Assembly: GCF_016702655.1 (NCBI RefSeq)
Contig: NZ_JADJDO010000001.1
Coordinates: 310,001-374,000, forward strand
DNA: 64,000 nt
Source: Ideonella sp.
Lineage (GTDB): Bacteria; Pseudomonadota; Gammaproteobacteria; Burkholderiales; Burkholderiaceae_C
Direction of reading: 5' to 3'
Position 1 is the first letter of the stretch, and every line of letters starts with the position of its first letter. The translations under genes were made by a program, and so were the position numbers. Below are positions 46,629-55,588 of the stretch, piece after piece. The notes beneath the pieces were generated by a model that worked only from the letters and a program-made list of their open reading frames with translations, searched no databases and was not told the DNA's origin.

Positions 46629-47450
46629 ATGATCCTCGGTCTCGAATGGCAGCTGATTGCCGAGCTGCTGGTGCTCGGCTCGGCCACCGGCTTCCTGGCC
46701 GGGCTGCTCGGCATCGGCGGCGGGATGCTGCTCGTGCCCTTCCTGACGCTGCTGCTCGGTCATCGCGGCGTGGCGCCGGAACTCGCCGTGAAGATGGCGA
46801 TTGCGACCTCGATGGCGACCATCCTGTTCACGTCGCTCTCGAGCGTGCGCGCGCATCACCGCCGGGGCGCGGTGCGCTGGGATCTGGTGCGCGGCCTGGC
46901 ACCGGGGATCGTGGCCGGCGGGCTGCTCGCCGGCGCAGGCGCGTTCGCGATCCTGAAGGGGCAGTGGCTTGCGCTGCTGTTCGCGCTCTTCGTCGGCTTC
47001 TCGGCAACCCAGATGCTGCTCGACCGCAAGCCCGCGCCCCATCGCGAAATGCCGCGCACCGCCGGGCAATGGGGCGTGGGGGGAGCAATCGGATTCCTCT
47101 CCGGCCTCGTCGGCGCGGGCGGCGGCTTTCTCTCGGTGCCCTTCATGACCTGGTGCAACGTGGCCATTCACAACGCGGTCGCGACCAGCGCAGCGCTCGG
47201 CTTCCCGATCGCGCTCGCCGCAACCGCCGGCTACGTGATCGGCGGCTGGTCGCTCCCGCCGGCGCTGCCCGGCGCAGCAGGTTATCTCTACCTGCCGGCA
47301 CTGGTGGTCGTCGCCATGGCCAGCGTCGTGCTCGCGCCGCGTGGCGCGCGCGCGGCACATGCGATGAACGTCGCCCAGCTCAAGCGCGTGTTCGCGCTGC
47401 TGCTCTACGGCCTGGCGGCCTACATGGTCTACAAGGGGCTCGCCGGATGA
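46629..47450 (+). CDS. TauE/SafE-family sulfite/anion exporter
   Basis: A 273-residue inner-membrane protein with about eight helices in two repeats; both repeats have the family glycine motif (FLAGLLGIGGGMLLVPF near 25 and FLSGLVGAGGGFLSVPF near 165). TauE-like proteins move sulfite, sulfoacetate or other organic anions. Divergent from fdsB, so a link to formate export or uptake is conceivable but not shown. The start is the ATG at 46629. Confidence 0.88.
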   Translation: MILGLEWQLIAELLVLGSATGFLAGLLGIGGGMLLVPFLTLLLGHRGVAPELAVKMAIATSMATILFTSLSSVRAHHRRGAVRWDLVRGLAPGIVAGGLLAGAGAFAILKGQWLALLFALFVGFSATQMLLDRKPAPHREMPRTAGQWGVGGAIGFLSGLVGAGGGFLSVPFMTWCNVAIHNAVATSAALGFPIALAATAGYVIGGWSLPPALPGAAGYLYLPALVVVAMASVVLAPRGARAAHAMNVAQLKRVFALLLYGLAAYMVYKGLAG

Positions 47451-47531
47451 AAGGCCCCCCCGAGCTCGCAATCGCTCGCTGCTCCCGATGCAGGGAGGAC
47501 GGTCCCTGGCAGGGGCGATCTGGTTCGCCTG

Positions 47532-48584
47532 TCAGGCCGGCTCGAAGCGAATGCTCGCCAGCGTGACGTGATTGCCGCCGCGGCGCCGGGCCTCGGCGAG
47601 CGCCGCCTCGGATGCCTGCAACAACTCATCCTGGCTCAGCGCGGTGTGCGGGAAACTCGCCACGCCCATCGAGACGCTGAAGCCGAGCTCAACCCCGTCG
47701 ACCATCACGATCTGCGTCGCGCACTGGCGCCGCAGGCCTTCCATGCGCGAATGCGCGGTCGCCAGTCCGACACCGGAGAGCAGCACCGCGAAGCGGTCTT
47801 CGTCGATGCGGCACGAAGCGTCCATGGCGCGCGTGTTGCTGCGCAGCAGCCTGCCCAGCGCCTCGAGGACGCGCGTGCGCGCCGTCGGCCCGAGGGCCAG
47901 GGCCGCGTCGGAGACCGGATCGAGCGTGATCGAGACGAGCGCGAATTCGCGGTGCTCGCGCGAAGAAAGGTCGACTTCGCGCCGCAGCTGATCGTCGAAA
48001 TGGGCGCGCTGGTAGAGGCCGGTCTCGCCGTCGCGCAGGCCGCCCCCATCGGCCGCTGCGCCGTGCGTCGTACCCTCGGCGCCGCTGCTGCGCTGATGGT
48101 TCTCGATCTGCTGCAGCGCGCGCTGCAACTGGGCGTCCTTCTGCCGCGCTGCGGTGAGTTCAGTCCAGAGCGCCAGCACGAAGCGCGATCCCGCGGCAGA
48201 CGAAGCATCACCGGTCAGCGACTGCCGGTAGACGCTGAACTCGCGCCTCTGCCCTGCGCGCTCGATGCGGTGCTCACCCTGCAGCGGCGTCGCCAGACCG
48301 ACGGCGGCCTGATCGGCAGCACGCAGGCTGGCCCATTGGCCTGACTCCATCAGATCGGCATCGGTCAGGCCGACGACCTCCGCCGGCGGGCGGCCCAGGA
48401 GTTCTGCCATGGCGCGATTGACATGCAGGTAGCGGCCGCTGGCAACTTCCTTGATCGAGAGCGGCGTGCCCGTGCGGTCGATCCAGCCCAGCAAAGCCTC
48501 GCACAGCACGCCCGTACCCAGGCCGAGCGCAGCCAACGCCCGACCCGCGCCTGCATCCCCGTCGAGCGATTCGGTCGAATTCAT
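47532..48584 (-). CDS. PAS-GGDEF protein with degenerate GGDEF signature
   Basis: A 350-residue protein: a PAS-like sensor (about 25-150, TPLSIKEVASGRYLHVNRAMAELLGRPPAEVVG) followed by a GGDEF-fold domain (about 190-345, DGETGLYQRAHFDDQLRREV). The catalytic loop that should read GGDEF reads RIDEDRFAVLL, so diguanylate cyclase activity is doubtful. It may bind GTP or c-di-GMP or act as a partner. The start is the ATG at 48584 after GAGGAA; an ATG 13 codons upstream is an alternative. Confidence 0.85.
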   Translation of the reverse strand: MNSTESLDGDAGAGRALAALGLGTGVLCEALLGWIDRTGTPLSIKEVASGRYLHVNRAMAELLGRPPAEVVGLTDADLMESGQWASLRAADQAAVGLATPLQGEHRIERAGQRREFSVYRQSLTGDASSAAGSRFVLALWTELTAARQKDAQLQRALQQIENHQRSSGAEGTTHGAAADGGGLRDGETGLYQRAHFDDQLRREVDLSSREHREFALVSITLDPVSDAALALGPTARTRVLEALGRLLRSNTRAMDASCRIDEDRFAVLLSGVGLATAHSRMEGLRRQCATQIVMVDGVELGFSVSMGVASFPHTALSQDELLQASEAALAEARRRGGNHVTLASIRFEPA

Positions 48585-48849
48585 CGAAGCATGTTCCTCG
48601 CAGCTTCCATCGGCATGGCGCATCGCAAACTGAAGGCCGCGCGCCCCACGCGACCTGGTTCACCGGGTTCGATATTGGGCGTGCGCGTTTCACTTTTCAA
48701 GCGCGTGCTCCATGCAGGGGGCTGCTTCTCCCTAACTTGATGATATTGGCGCTGCGGGGAGGCCGCATCGGCACTAACCACCGGGCAGGCAGCAGCCGCA
48801 GCCCCGCTACAGTGCAGCGTCGGCGCCGATGCCGGCGAATGGGAGGCCG

Positions 48850-50142
48850 ATGGCCGGCGATCTGTCCTCTTGCGCTGGCGCGCAGCCAGCGCGACCCGCT
48901 GAATCGAATCCCTCGCCCGGCACGGCTGGATCGCCCGCGGCGCGCTCGTTCGACGTGGTCATCGTCGGCGCGGGTGCGGCCGGCCTCTTTTGTGCCGGTA
49001 TCGCCGGCCAGCGCGGGCTGCGCGTGCTGGTCGTCGACCACGCGCCGCGCGTTGCCGAGAAGATCCGCATCTCGGGCGGTGGGCGCTGCAATTTCACCAA
49101 TCGCGAGACCGCGCCCGCCAATTTCCTGTCCGACAACCCGGCGTTTTGCCGCTCCGCGCTGGCGCGCTACACGCCGGCCGACTTCATCGCGCTGCTGCAG
49201 CGGCATCGCATCGGCTGGCACGAGAAGCACAAAGGCCAGCTGTTCTGCGACGGCAGCAGCGTGGACGTGATCGCGATGCTGCTGCGCGAGTGCGAGGCCG
49301 GCAAGGTCACGCGCTGGCAACCGGCTGCCGTGCGGTCGGTGCGGGCGGCCGGACATGGCTACGAGATCGCCACCGACCGCGGACCGGTCCGTTCGCGCAA
49401 CCTGGTCGTGGCCACCGGAGGACTGTCCGTTCCCAAGATCGGCGCCAGCGACTGGGGCTACCGGCTCGCGCGACAGTTCGACCTGAGCGTCATCTCGCCA
49501 CGGCCGGCCCTCGTGCCGCTGGTTTTCGACGCCGGGCAATGGGCTGCCTATGCCGCACTGTCCGGGCTGTCACTGCCGGTGCAGATCTCGACCCAGAGCG
49601 GGCGCGGCCGGGCCTCCTTCGTGGAGGACCTCTTGTTCACGCACCGCGGCCTGAGCGGCCCGGCGATCCTGCAGATCTCGAGCTACTGGCAGGCCGGCGA
49701 AGCGATACGGATCGACCTCGCCCCCGGCACGCAACTCGCCGAAGCACTGTGCGAAGCCAAGACGCGCTCGCGGCGCAAGCTCGTCAACGAACTCGGTGCG
49801 CGGCATGTCCCGCACCGGCTCGCCGAAGCCTGGCTCGCGCCGCACGCCGACTGGGCCGACACGCCCCTCGCGGCCCTGCGCGACCGCGACCTGCGCCAAC
49901 TCGGCGAGTCGATGCAGCAGTGGCATCTGGTGCCCACCGGCACCGAGGGTTGGCACAAGGCCGAGGTCACTGCGGGCGGCGTCGACACGCGCGGTCTGAG
50001 CTCGCAGTCGATGGAGTGCTTGCGGCAGCCGGGCTTGTACTTCATCGGCGAGGTGCTCGACGTGACGGGATGGCTTGGCGGCTACAACTTCCAGTGGGCC
50101 TGGGCCAGCGCCGCGGCCTGCGCGCGGGCGCTGACCTGTTGA
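48850..50142 (+). CDS. BaiN/HI0933-family NAD(P)/FAD-dependent oxidoreductase
   Basis: About 430 residues of a flavoprotein of the HI0933/YhiN group. The FAD dinucleotide motif VIVGAGAAGLFCA follows a variable alanine/serine-rich leader; family-specific text is EKIRISGGGRCNFTN, VATGGLSVPKIGASDWGY, FTHRGLSGPAILQISSYW and the C-terminal GEVLDVTGWLGGYNFQWAWASA. Function is unknown in most bacteria. The start is either the ATG at 48850, which follows GGGAGG, or one 7 codons earlier. Confidence 0.9.
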   Translation: MAGDLSSCAGAQPARPAESNPSPGTAGSPAARSFDVVIVGAGAAGLFCAGIAGQRGLRVLVVDHAPRVAEKIRISGGGRCNFTNRETAPANFLSDNPAFCRSALARYTPADFIALLQRHRIGWHEKHKGQLFCDGSSVDVIAMLLRECEAGKVTRWQPAAVRSVRAAGHGYEIATDRGPVRSRNLVVATGGLSVPKIGASDWGYRLARQFDLSVISPRPALVPLVFDAGQWAAYAALSGLSLPVQISTQSGRGRASFVEDLLFTHRGLSGPAILQISSYWQAGEAIRIDLAPGTQLAEALCEAKTRSRRKLVNELGARHVPHRLAEAWLAPHADWADTPLAALRDRDLRQLGESMQQWHLVPTGTEGWHKAEVTAGGVDTRGLSSQSMECLRQPGLYFIGEVLDVTGWLGGYNFQWAWASAAACARALTC

Positions 50143-50177
50143 GCGGCCGCGCCTCGGGCAAAGGCGGCAGGGCGGCT

Positions 50178-50207
50178 TTGCGACACTGCTGCGAGTCGGT
50201 CTATAAT
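50178..50207 (+). promoter_or_regulatory. rpsU promoter
   Basis: TTGCGA at 50178-50183 and a perfect TATAAT at 50202-50207 are 18 bp apart, 64 bp upstream of the rpsU ATG. This is the best sigma70 -10 in the window. Confidence 0.7.
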
Positions 50208-50270
50208 TACAGTCTTTGCCGACTTTGGCTTGCCGGCAAGCGTGCACAACCCCCTCACGACTATCGCTCA

Positions 50271-50483
50271 ATGACTACTGTTCGCGTCAAGGAAAACGAA
50301 CCGTTCGACGTGGCCCTGCGCCGCTTCAAGCGCACGATCGAGAAGCTGGGCTTGCTCACCGACTTGCGCGCGCGCGAGTTCTACGAGAAGCCTACCGCCG
50401 AGCGCAAGCGCAAGAAGGCAGCTGCCGTGAAGCGCCATTTCAAGCGCATCCGCAGCATGCAGTTGCCCAAACGCATGTACTGA
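50271..50483 (+). CDS. rpsU: 30S ribosomal protein S21
   Basis: A 70-residue, very basic protein with the S21 pattern: VRVKENEPFDVALRRFKRTIEKLG and ERKRKKAAAVKRH. It acts at the start of translation on the 30S subunit. It is flanked by a strong promoter and a hairpin terminator, then yqeY, a conserved pair in proteobacteria. Confidence 0.97.
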   Translation: MTTVRVKENEPFDVALRRFKRTIEKLGLLTDLRAREFYEKPTAERKRKKAAAVKRHFKRIRSMQLPKRMY

Positions 50484-50503
50484 GAAGTTCGCAGCGCCCC
50501 CGG

Positions 50504-50536
50504 AGCCCGCGCAGCGCAGCCTCGCGGGCTTTGCGC
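50504..50536 (+). terminator. Hairpin terminator after rpsU
   Basis: AGCCCGCG (50504-50511) pairs with CGCGGGCT (50523-50530), 8 bp perfect, followed by a T-rich tail. It lies 20 bp after rpsU and would attenuate reading into yqeY. Confidence 0.65.
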
Positions 50537-50575
50537 TTTCTGGACCACCCGCATCCACCCTGCCGTCCCGACGCC

Positions 50576-51043
50576 ATGACGCTCAAAGACCGCATCACCA
50601 ACGACATGAAGGCGGCGCTGCGGGCGCGCGAAGCGGATCGCCTGCTCGCCATCCGCGGCCTGCTCGCGGCGATCAAGCAGCGCGAGGTCGACGAGCGCAT
50701 CGAGCTCGACGATGCGGCCGTCGTCGCCATCGTCGACAGGCTGTGCAAACAGCGCAAGGATTCGATCACGCAGTTCGAGGCCGGCGCCCGCGCCGACCTC
50801 GTCGCCAAGGAGACGGCCGAGCTGCGCGTTCTCGAGGGCTATTTGCCGCAGCGCCTCAGCGCCGAGGAGATCGCCGCCGAAGTCGCCGAGCTGACGGCCG
50901 AGATCTCGACAACGCTCGGCCGGCCCGCGGGAGCGCCCGACATGGGGCGGCTGATGGGCGCCGCAAAGACCCGCTTCGCCGGCCGGGCCGACATGGCCCT
51001 GGTATCGGCAGCGGTCAAGCGTTCGCTCGCCGCGGCATCCTAG
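50576..51043 (+). CDS. GatB/YqeY domain protein
   Basis: A 155-residue helical protein of the YqeY family, similar to the tail domain of GatB: LKDRITNDMKAALRAREADRLLAIRGLLAAIKQREVDER, DSITQFEAGARADLVAKE, LEGYLPQRLSAEEI, PDMGRLMGAAK. The exact role is unknown; it may help tRNA-dependent amidation or tRNA binding. It follows rpsU. Confidence 0.92.
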   Translation: MTLKDRITNDMKAALRAREADRLLAIRGLLAAIKQREVDERIELDDAAVVAIVDRLCKQRKDSITQFEAGARADLVAKETAELRVLEGYLPQRLSAEEIAAEVAELTAEISTTLGRPAGAPDMGRLMGAAKTRFAGRADMALVSAAVKRSLAAAS

Positions 51044-51066
51044 GCTCGAAACACAGGACCAGGCCC

Positions 51067-51414
51067 ATGTCAGGCGTCGTCAACGTGCAGCAGCTCAGCC
51101 CCGAACTGTGTGTTGCCGGGCAACTCGGCCCCGAGGCAATGGCCTGGGCGGCAGCGCAGGGCTTCCGAAGCGTGATCAACAACCGGCCCGACTTCGAGGC
51201 CGGCCCCGACCAGCCGACCAACGCCGCCGTCGAGGCGGCGGCGCGTGCCGCCGGCCTGGCCTACGCCTACCTGCCGGTGGCGCCAATGTTCCAGTCCCCG
51301 GAACAGATCGCGCGCATGGCCGAGCTCGTCGCCAAGCTGCCCAAGCCCATCCTCGCGTACTGCCGCTCGGGCGCGCGATCGGGGCGGCTGTACCTCGCCA
51401 GCACGCAAGTCTGA
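51067..51414 (+). CDS. DUF442/TIGR01244 phosphatase-like (sulfurtransferase) protein
   Basis: A 115-residue protein with a dual-specificity-phosphatase-like fold: FRSVINNRPDFEAG, AYAYLPVAPM and the anion-binding loop AYCRSGARSG (Cys99). Family members occur alone or fused to persulfide dioxygenases (Blh), suggesting a role in sulfide handling. Here it stands alone 23 bp after yqeY. Confidence 0.85.
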   Translation: MSGVVNVQQLSPELCVAGQLGPEAMAWAAAQGFRSVINNRPDFEAGPDQPTNAAVEAAARAAGLAYAYLPVAPMFQSPEQIARMAELVAKLPKPILAYCRSGARSGRLYLASTQV

Positions 51415-51516
51415 CGCCGCGCAACGCCGGGCGCGACCGCGCCCGGCGAGGGCCCGCGGCAGCTACTTCTTCTTCGCGTCCTGGTCCATCGAGCGCTGCA
51501 GCGCCCTCGTCGCCCC

Positions 51517-52314
51517 CTACGTGTGCTCGATGCGCGCGTAGGCCGAGTGATTGTGTATCGACTCGAAGTTCTCGATCTCGACGCTGTAGCGGCCGATGCG
51601 GGCATCGCCCGCGAGGCGCAACGCCACGTCGCGCACCAGATCCTCGACGAACTTCGGGTTCTCGTAGGCGCGCTCGGTGACCCATTTCTCATCGGCGCGC
51701 TTGAGCATGGGCCAGAGCTCGCTCGACGCGCTGTCTTCGGCAAAGCGCACGAGCTCGTGCCAGCCGATGTCGGCCAGCGCCTCGACGCGCATCGTCACGT
51801 GCGAGCGCTGGTTGTGCGCCCCGTAGTCGGAGATCTCCTTCGAGCACGGGCACAGGCTCTTGACGGGTACCACGACTTCGACCCAGAGCGTCGTCGCTGC
51901 CGGCGCGATGCGCGCGTCGACGACCCATCGGCCCTGGTATTCGAGCAGGCTCTCGATGCCGCTGACCGGCGCGCGCTTGCGCAGGAAGAAAGGGAACTCG
52001 GCCTCGATATGGCCCTCGGCCGCATGCAGGCGCTCGAGCATCAGCGCCGCCTGGTGCCGCAGTGCCGCGCCGTCGAGGGGTGCGTGCTGATCGTCGAGCC
52101 AGGCCACGAAGCGCGACATGTGGGTGCCCTTCTGCTCGGCAGGCAGCGCCACCGCGAGCGACCAGTGCGCGATCGTCGCCTGCACCGCCTTGCCGACCCG
52201 CAGTTGCAGCGGGTAGCGCAGGCCCTTGATGCCGACCCGCTGTATCGCCAGATGCCGCTCGTCGCGACCGCTCTGGGTGTCGGGGATGTGCAGCGCGTCC
52301 TTGAGATTGTTCAT
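51517..52314 (-). CDS. folE2: GTP cyclohydrolase FolE2 (type IB)
   Basis: A 265-residue type-IB GTP cyclohydrolase, first step of folate and queuosine synthesis. Family motifs: QSGRDERHLAIQRVGIKGLRYPL, the zinc cysteine and catalytic region VKSLCPCSKEISDYGAHNQRSHV, and ENFESIHNHSAYA at the C-terminus. Unlike FolE it can use manganese or other metals, useful under zinc shortage. The start is the ATG at 52314. It lies 7 bp after dxs. Confidence 0.95.
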   Translation of the reverse strand: MNNLKDALHIPDTQSGRDERHLAIQRVGIKGLRYPLQLRVGKAVQATIAHWSLAVALPAEQKGTHMSRFVAWLDDQHAPLDGAALRHQAALMLERLHAAEGHIEAEFPFFLRKRAPVSGIESLLEYQGRWVVDARIAPAATTLWVEVVVPVKSLCPCSKEISDYGAHNQRSHVTMRVEALADIGWHELVRFAEDSASSELWPMLKRADEKWVTERAYENPKFVEDLVRDVALRLAGDARIGRYSVEIENFESIHNHSAYARIEHT

Positions 52315-52321
52315 CGAGGCT

Positions 52322-54220
52322 TCAGCGGTTGGCGGCGGCCGGCCGCAGCAGGACCGGCTTGACGGCAAAGCGCTTCAGGATCGATCGCTCGATGCCCGCG
52401 GCGTCGAGGCCGCACAGCGCGAGCAGCTTGGCCGGGTCGCCATGCTCGACGAACTCGTCGGGCAGGCCGAGCACGAGCACCGGCGTCGCGAGGCCGGCGG
52501 CCTGCAGCGCCTCGATCACCGCACTGCCTGCGCCGCCCATCGTGCAGCCTTCCTCGACGGTGACGATGGCGTCGTGGCTGCGCGCGATCTCGGTCACGAG
52601 TTCGACGTCGAGCGGCTTCACGAAGCGCATGTTGGCCACCGTCGCGTCGAGCCGCTCGGCGGCGGCGAGCGCCGGATACAGCAACGTGCCGAAGGCGAGG
52701 ATCGCGATGCGCTGGCCGCGGCGCGTCGACTCGCGCCGGATCTCGCCCTTGCCGAACGCGATCTCGGTGAGTTCGGGCGCCACCTCGGCGCCGATGCCCG
52801 TGCCGCGCGGGTAGCGCACCGCGGTCGGGTGGTTGCGGCGGAAGGCCGTCGTGAGCAGTTGGCGGCACTCGTTCTCGTCAGCCGGCGTCGCGAGGCTCAT
52901 GTTCGGGATGCAGCGCAGGTAGGCAATGTCGTAGGCGCCGGCGTGCGTCGGTCCGTCGGCGCCGACGATGCCGGCGCGATCGAGCGCAAACACGACCGGC
53001 AGGTTCTGCAGCGCCACGTCGTGGATCAACTGGTCGTAGGCGCGCTGCAGGAATGTCGAGTAGATCGCGACCACCGGCTTCAGTCCTTCGCAGGCGAGGC
53101 CGGCGGCGAAGGTCACCGCATGTTGCTCGGCGATGCCCACGTCGTGATAGCGCAGCGGAAAGCGGCGCTCGAACTCGACCATGCCCGAGCCCTCGCGCAT
53201 CGCCGGCGTGATGCCGACAAGCCGCTCGTCGGCTTCGGCCATGTCGCACAACCACTGGCCGAAGACCTGCGAGAAAGTCGGCTTGCCGGGTGCCGACTTG
53301 GCGAAGCCCTGCGCCGGATCGAATTTGGCCGACGCGAAGTGGTAGCGCACCGGCTCGGCCTCGGCGAGCTTGTAGCCGTAGCCCTTCTTCGTCACGACGT
53401 GCAGGAACTGCGGGCCCTTCAGCTCGCGCAGGTTCTCCAGCGTCGGGATCAGCGAGTCGAGGTCGTGGCCGTCGATCGGGCCGACGTAGTTGAAGCCGAA
53501 CTCCTCGAAGATCGTGCCCGGCACGACCATGCCCTTGGCATGTTCCTCGAAGCGCCGTGCGAGCTCGAGCAGCGGCGGCGCGTTCTTGAGCATCGTCTTG
53601 GCGGTGTCGCGCGCCGCGGCGTAGAAGCGCCCCGACATCAGGCGCGCCAGGTGGCGATTGAGCGCGCCGACCGGCGGCGAGATCGACATGTCGTTGTCGT
53701 TCAGGATGACGAGCATGTCGGCGTGCGAAACGCCCGCGTTGTTGAGCGCCTCGAAGGCCATGCCGGCGGTCATCGCGCCGTCGCCGATGATCGCGACCAC
53801 CTTGCGCTCCTCGCCCTTCAGGCGCGCCGCGACCGCCATGCCGAGCGCGGCCGAGATCGAGGTCGACGAATGCGCGGTGCCGAAGGTGTCGTACTCGCTC
53901 TCCTCGCGCCGCGGAAAGCCGCCGATGCCGCCGATCTGGCGCAGCGTGTGCATCTGCTCGCGCCGGCCGGTCAGGATCTTGTGCGGATAGGTCTGGTGGC
54001 CCACGTCCCAGATCAGGCGGTCGTGCGGTGTGTCGAACACCGCGTGCAGCGCGACGGTGAGCTCCACCGTGCCGAGGTTGGACGACAGGTGGCCGCCGGT
54101 CTGCGAGACGCTGTGGAGCAGGAAGTCGCGCAGTTCGAGGGCGAGTTGCTGCAACTCGTCGCGCGACAGCCGGCGCAGGTCGGCCGGGCTCTGGATCGTG
54201 TTCAGAAGGGCGTGGTTCAT
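52322..54220 (-). CDS. dxs: 1-deoxy-D-xylulose-5-phosphate synthase
   Basis: A 632-residue thiamine-diphosphate enzyme, first step of the MEP isoprenoid pathway. ThDP motif GDGAMTAGMAFEALNNAG, NDNDMSISPPVGAL, transketolase motif DVGIAEQHAVTFAAGLA and C-terminal PxVRYPRGTG are all present. It follows ispA by 14 bp on the same strand, so precursor and prenyl chain enzymes are co-expressed. Confidence 0.97.
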   Translation of the reverse strand: MNHALLNTIQSPADLRRLSRDELQQLALELRDFLLHSVSQTGGHLSSNLGTVELTVALHAVFDTPHDRLIWDVGHQTYPHKILTGRREQMHTLRQIGGIGGFPRREESEYDTFGTAHSSTSISAALGMAVAARLKGEERKVVAIIGDGAMTAGMAFEALNNAGVSHADMLVILNDNDMSISPPVGALNRHLARLMSGRFYAAARDTAKTMLKNAPPLLELARRFEEHAKGMVVPGTIFEEFGFNYVGPIDGHDLDSLIPTLENLRELKGPQFLHVVTKKGYGYKLAEAEPVRYHFASAKFDPAQGFAKSAPGKPTFSQVFGQWLCDMAEADERLVGITPAMREGSGMVEFERRFPLRYHDVGIAEQHAVTFAAGLACEGLKPVVAIYSTFLQRAYDQLIHDVALQNLPVVFALDRAGIVGADGPTHAGAYDIAYLRCIPNMSLATPADENECRQLLTTAFRRNHPTAVRYPRGTGIGAEVAPELTEIAFGKGEIRRESTRRGQRIAILAFGTLLYPALAAAERLDATVANMRFVKPLDVELVTEIARSHDAIVTVEEGCTMGGAGSAVIEALQAAGLATPVLVLGLPDEFVEHGDPAKLLALCGLDAAGIERSILKRFAVKPVLLRPAAANR

Positions 54221-54234
54221 CGTGTTCCAGGCAT

Positions 54235-55122
54235 TCAGCTGTCGCGCTCGACGATGCGATCGGCGAGCAGGCTCAGCCAGGCCGCCTGCGCCAGGCCGCT
54301 GCGCGCGAGTGCGGCGTGCGCGGCATCGCGCAGGTCTTCGGCATGGCGCCGCGCGGCGTCGAGGCCAAGCACGGTGACGTAGGTCGGCTTGTTGTTGTCG
54401 GCATCCTTGCCCGCCGTCTTGCCCAGCGTCTCCGAGGCCTGCGTCACGTCCAGAATGTCGTCGACGACCTGGAACGCGAGGCCGATCGCGTCGCCGTACG
54501 CGGCGAGCGCCTGCCAGGCCGCCTCGTCGGTGCTGCCGCAGGCCGCGCCCATCAGCACGCTGGCCTGCAGCAGGGCGCCGGTCTTGCGGTGGTGCATGTC
54601 GCGCAGGCAGCGCTCGTCGAGCGGCCGGCCGATGCTCGCGAGGTCGATCGCCTGCCCGCCCGCCATGCCGGCGTGGCCGGCAGCGCGCGCCAGCAAGGCG
54701 CACAGGCGCGCCTGCAGGGCCGGCGGCACGCCCTCGGGCGGGGTCAGGATCTCGAACGCAAGCGCCTGCATCGCGTCGCCGGCGAGCATCGCCTGCGCCT
54801 GACCGTAGCGCACGTGCACGGTCGGCTTGCCGCGGCGCAGCACGTCGTTGTCCATGCACGGCATGTCGTCGTGCACGAGCGAATAAGCGTGGATCAGTTC
54901 GACCGCGCAGCCTGCACGCAGCGCCGCGCCGGCGTGTCCGTGGACCGCCTGCGCCGCAGCCAGCACGAGCAGCGGACGCACGCGCTTGCCGCCGTCGAGC
55001 ACGCCGTAGCGCATGGCATCGCCCAGGCCGGCCGGCGCATCGGCGGGCACCCAACGCTCGAGCGCGAGTTCGACGGCGTCGAGCTCGCAGCGCGTCCAGG
55101 CGTCGAATTCGGCCAGCTTCAT
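54235..55122 (-). CDS. ispA: Farnesyl diphosphate synthase (polyprenyl synthetase family)
   Basis: A 295-residue all-helical prenyltransferase making farnesyl diphosphate. The first aspartate-rich motif is in SLVHDDMPCMDND, the second in QVVDDILDVT, with GGKRVRPLL before them. Length fits IspA. The start overlaps the xseB stop by 4 bp. Confidence 0.95.
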   Translation of the reverse strand: MKLAEFDAWTRCELDAVELALERWVPADAPAGLGDAMRYGVLDGGKRVRPLLVLAAAQAVHGHAGAALRAGCAVELIHAYSLVHDDMPCMDNDVLRRGKPTVHVRYGQAQAMLAGDAMQALAFEILTPPEGVPPALQARLCALLARAAGHAGMAGGQAIDLASIGRPLDERCLRDMHHRKTGALLQASVLMGAACGSTDEAAWQALAAYGDAIGLAFQVVDDILDVTQASETLGKTAGKDADNNKPTYVTVLGLDAARRHAEDLRDAAHAALARSGLAQAAWLSLLADRIVERDS

Positions 55123-55379
55123 GGCGCGGTCGCGGCCCAGGGCTTGAGCTGGCCGTCGTCGAGCACCTTGACCTGCGCGTCAACGGCCTCGAGCCGGCCG
55201 CGGCAGAACGTCAGCAGCTCGGCACCGCGGCGGTAGCTTTCGAGCAGGCGGTCGAGCGGCATCTCGCCGCGCTCCATCGCGCCGACCAGGGTCTCGAGTT
55301 CGGCGAGCGCCTCTTCGTAGCTGGCAGGTGCCGGCGCTCCCTTGGGCGGAGTCGTTGGCAGGGCGGGTTGCTTGGCCAT
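55119..55379 (-). CDS. xseB: Exodeoxyribonuclease VII small subunit
   Basis: An 86-residue protein with the XseB motif ASYEEALAELETLVGAMERGEMPLDRLLESYRRG. The start is the ATG at 55379 (MAKQPALPTT); a 40-codon upstream extension is unlike the family. xseB-ispA-dxs is a conserved order in gammaproteobacteria and betaproteobacteria. Confidence 0.93.
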   Translation of the reverse strand: MAKQPALPTTPPKGAPAPASYEEALAELETLVGAMERGEMPLDRLLESYRRGAELLTFCRGRLEAVDAQVKVLDDGQLKPWAATAP

Positions 55380-55588
55380 TTTGCTGGGTGAAACCCTGAT
55401 TGTAGTCAGCCCGGCCTGCCCTTCGCCCCGAATCGCCGGAGACCCCCTGCAGTCCGGCCATGCGCCGTAGTGCGCTGGGTACAATCGCGCCCTCGCCACG
55501 GCCGCGCTTGCGTGGCGAACGGTTCCTCCTCCGGCCGCGCTGGCGGTGGTGGCAATGCGACCCCTGGTGACTGGAGACGCTCGGGATC

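Noticed and set aside
51463..51519. 17-codon in-frame extension after the folE2 stop (GATRALQRSMDQDAKKK)
   Set aside because: FolE2 already reaches its expected length at the TAG, with the conserved IHNHSAYA near the end, so there is no evidence for readthrough.
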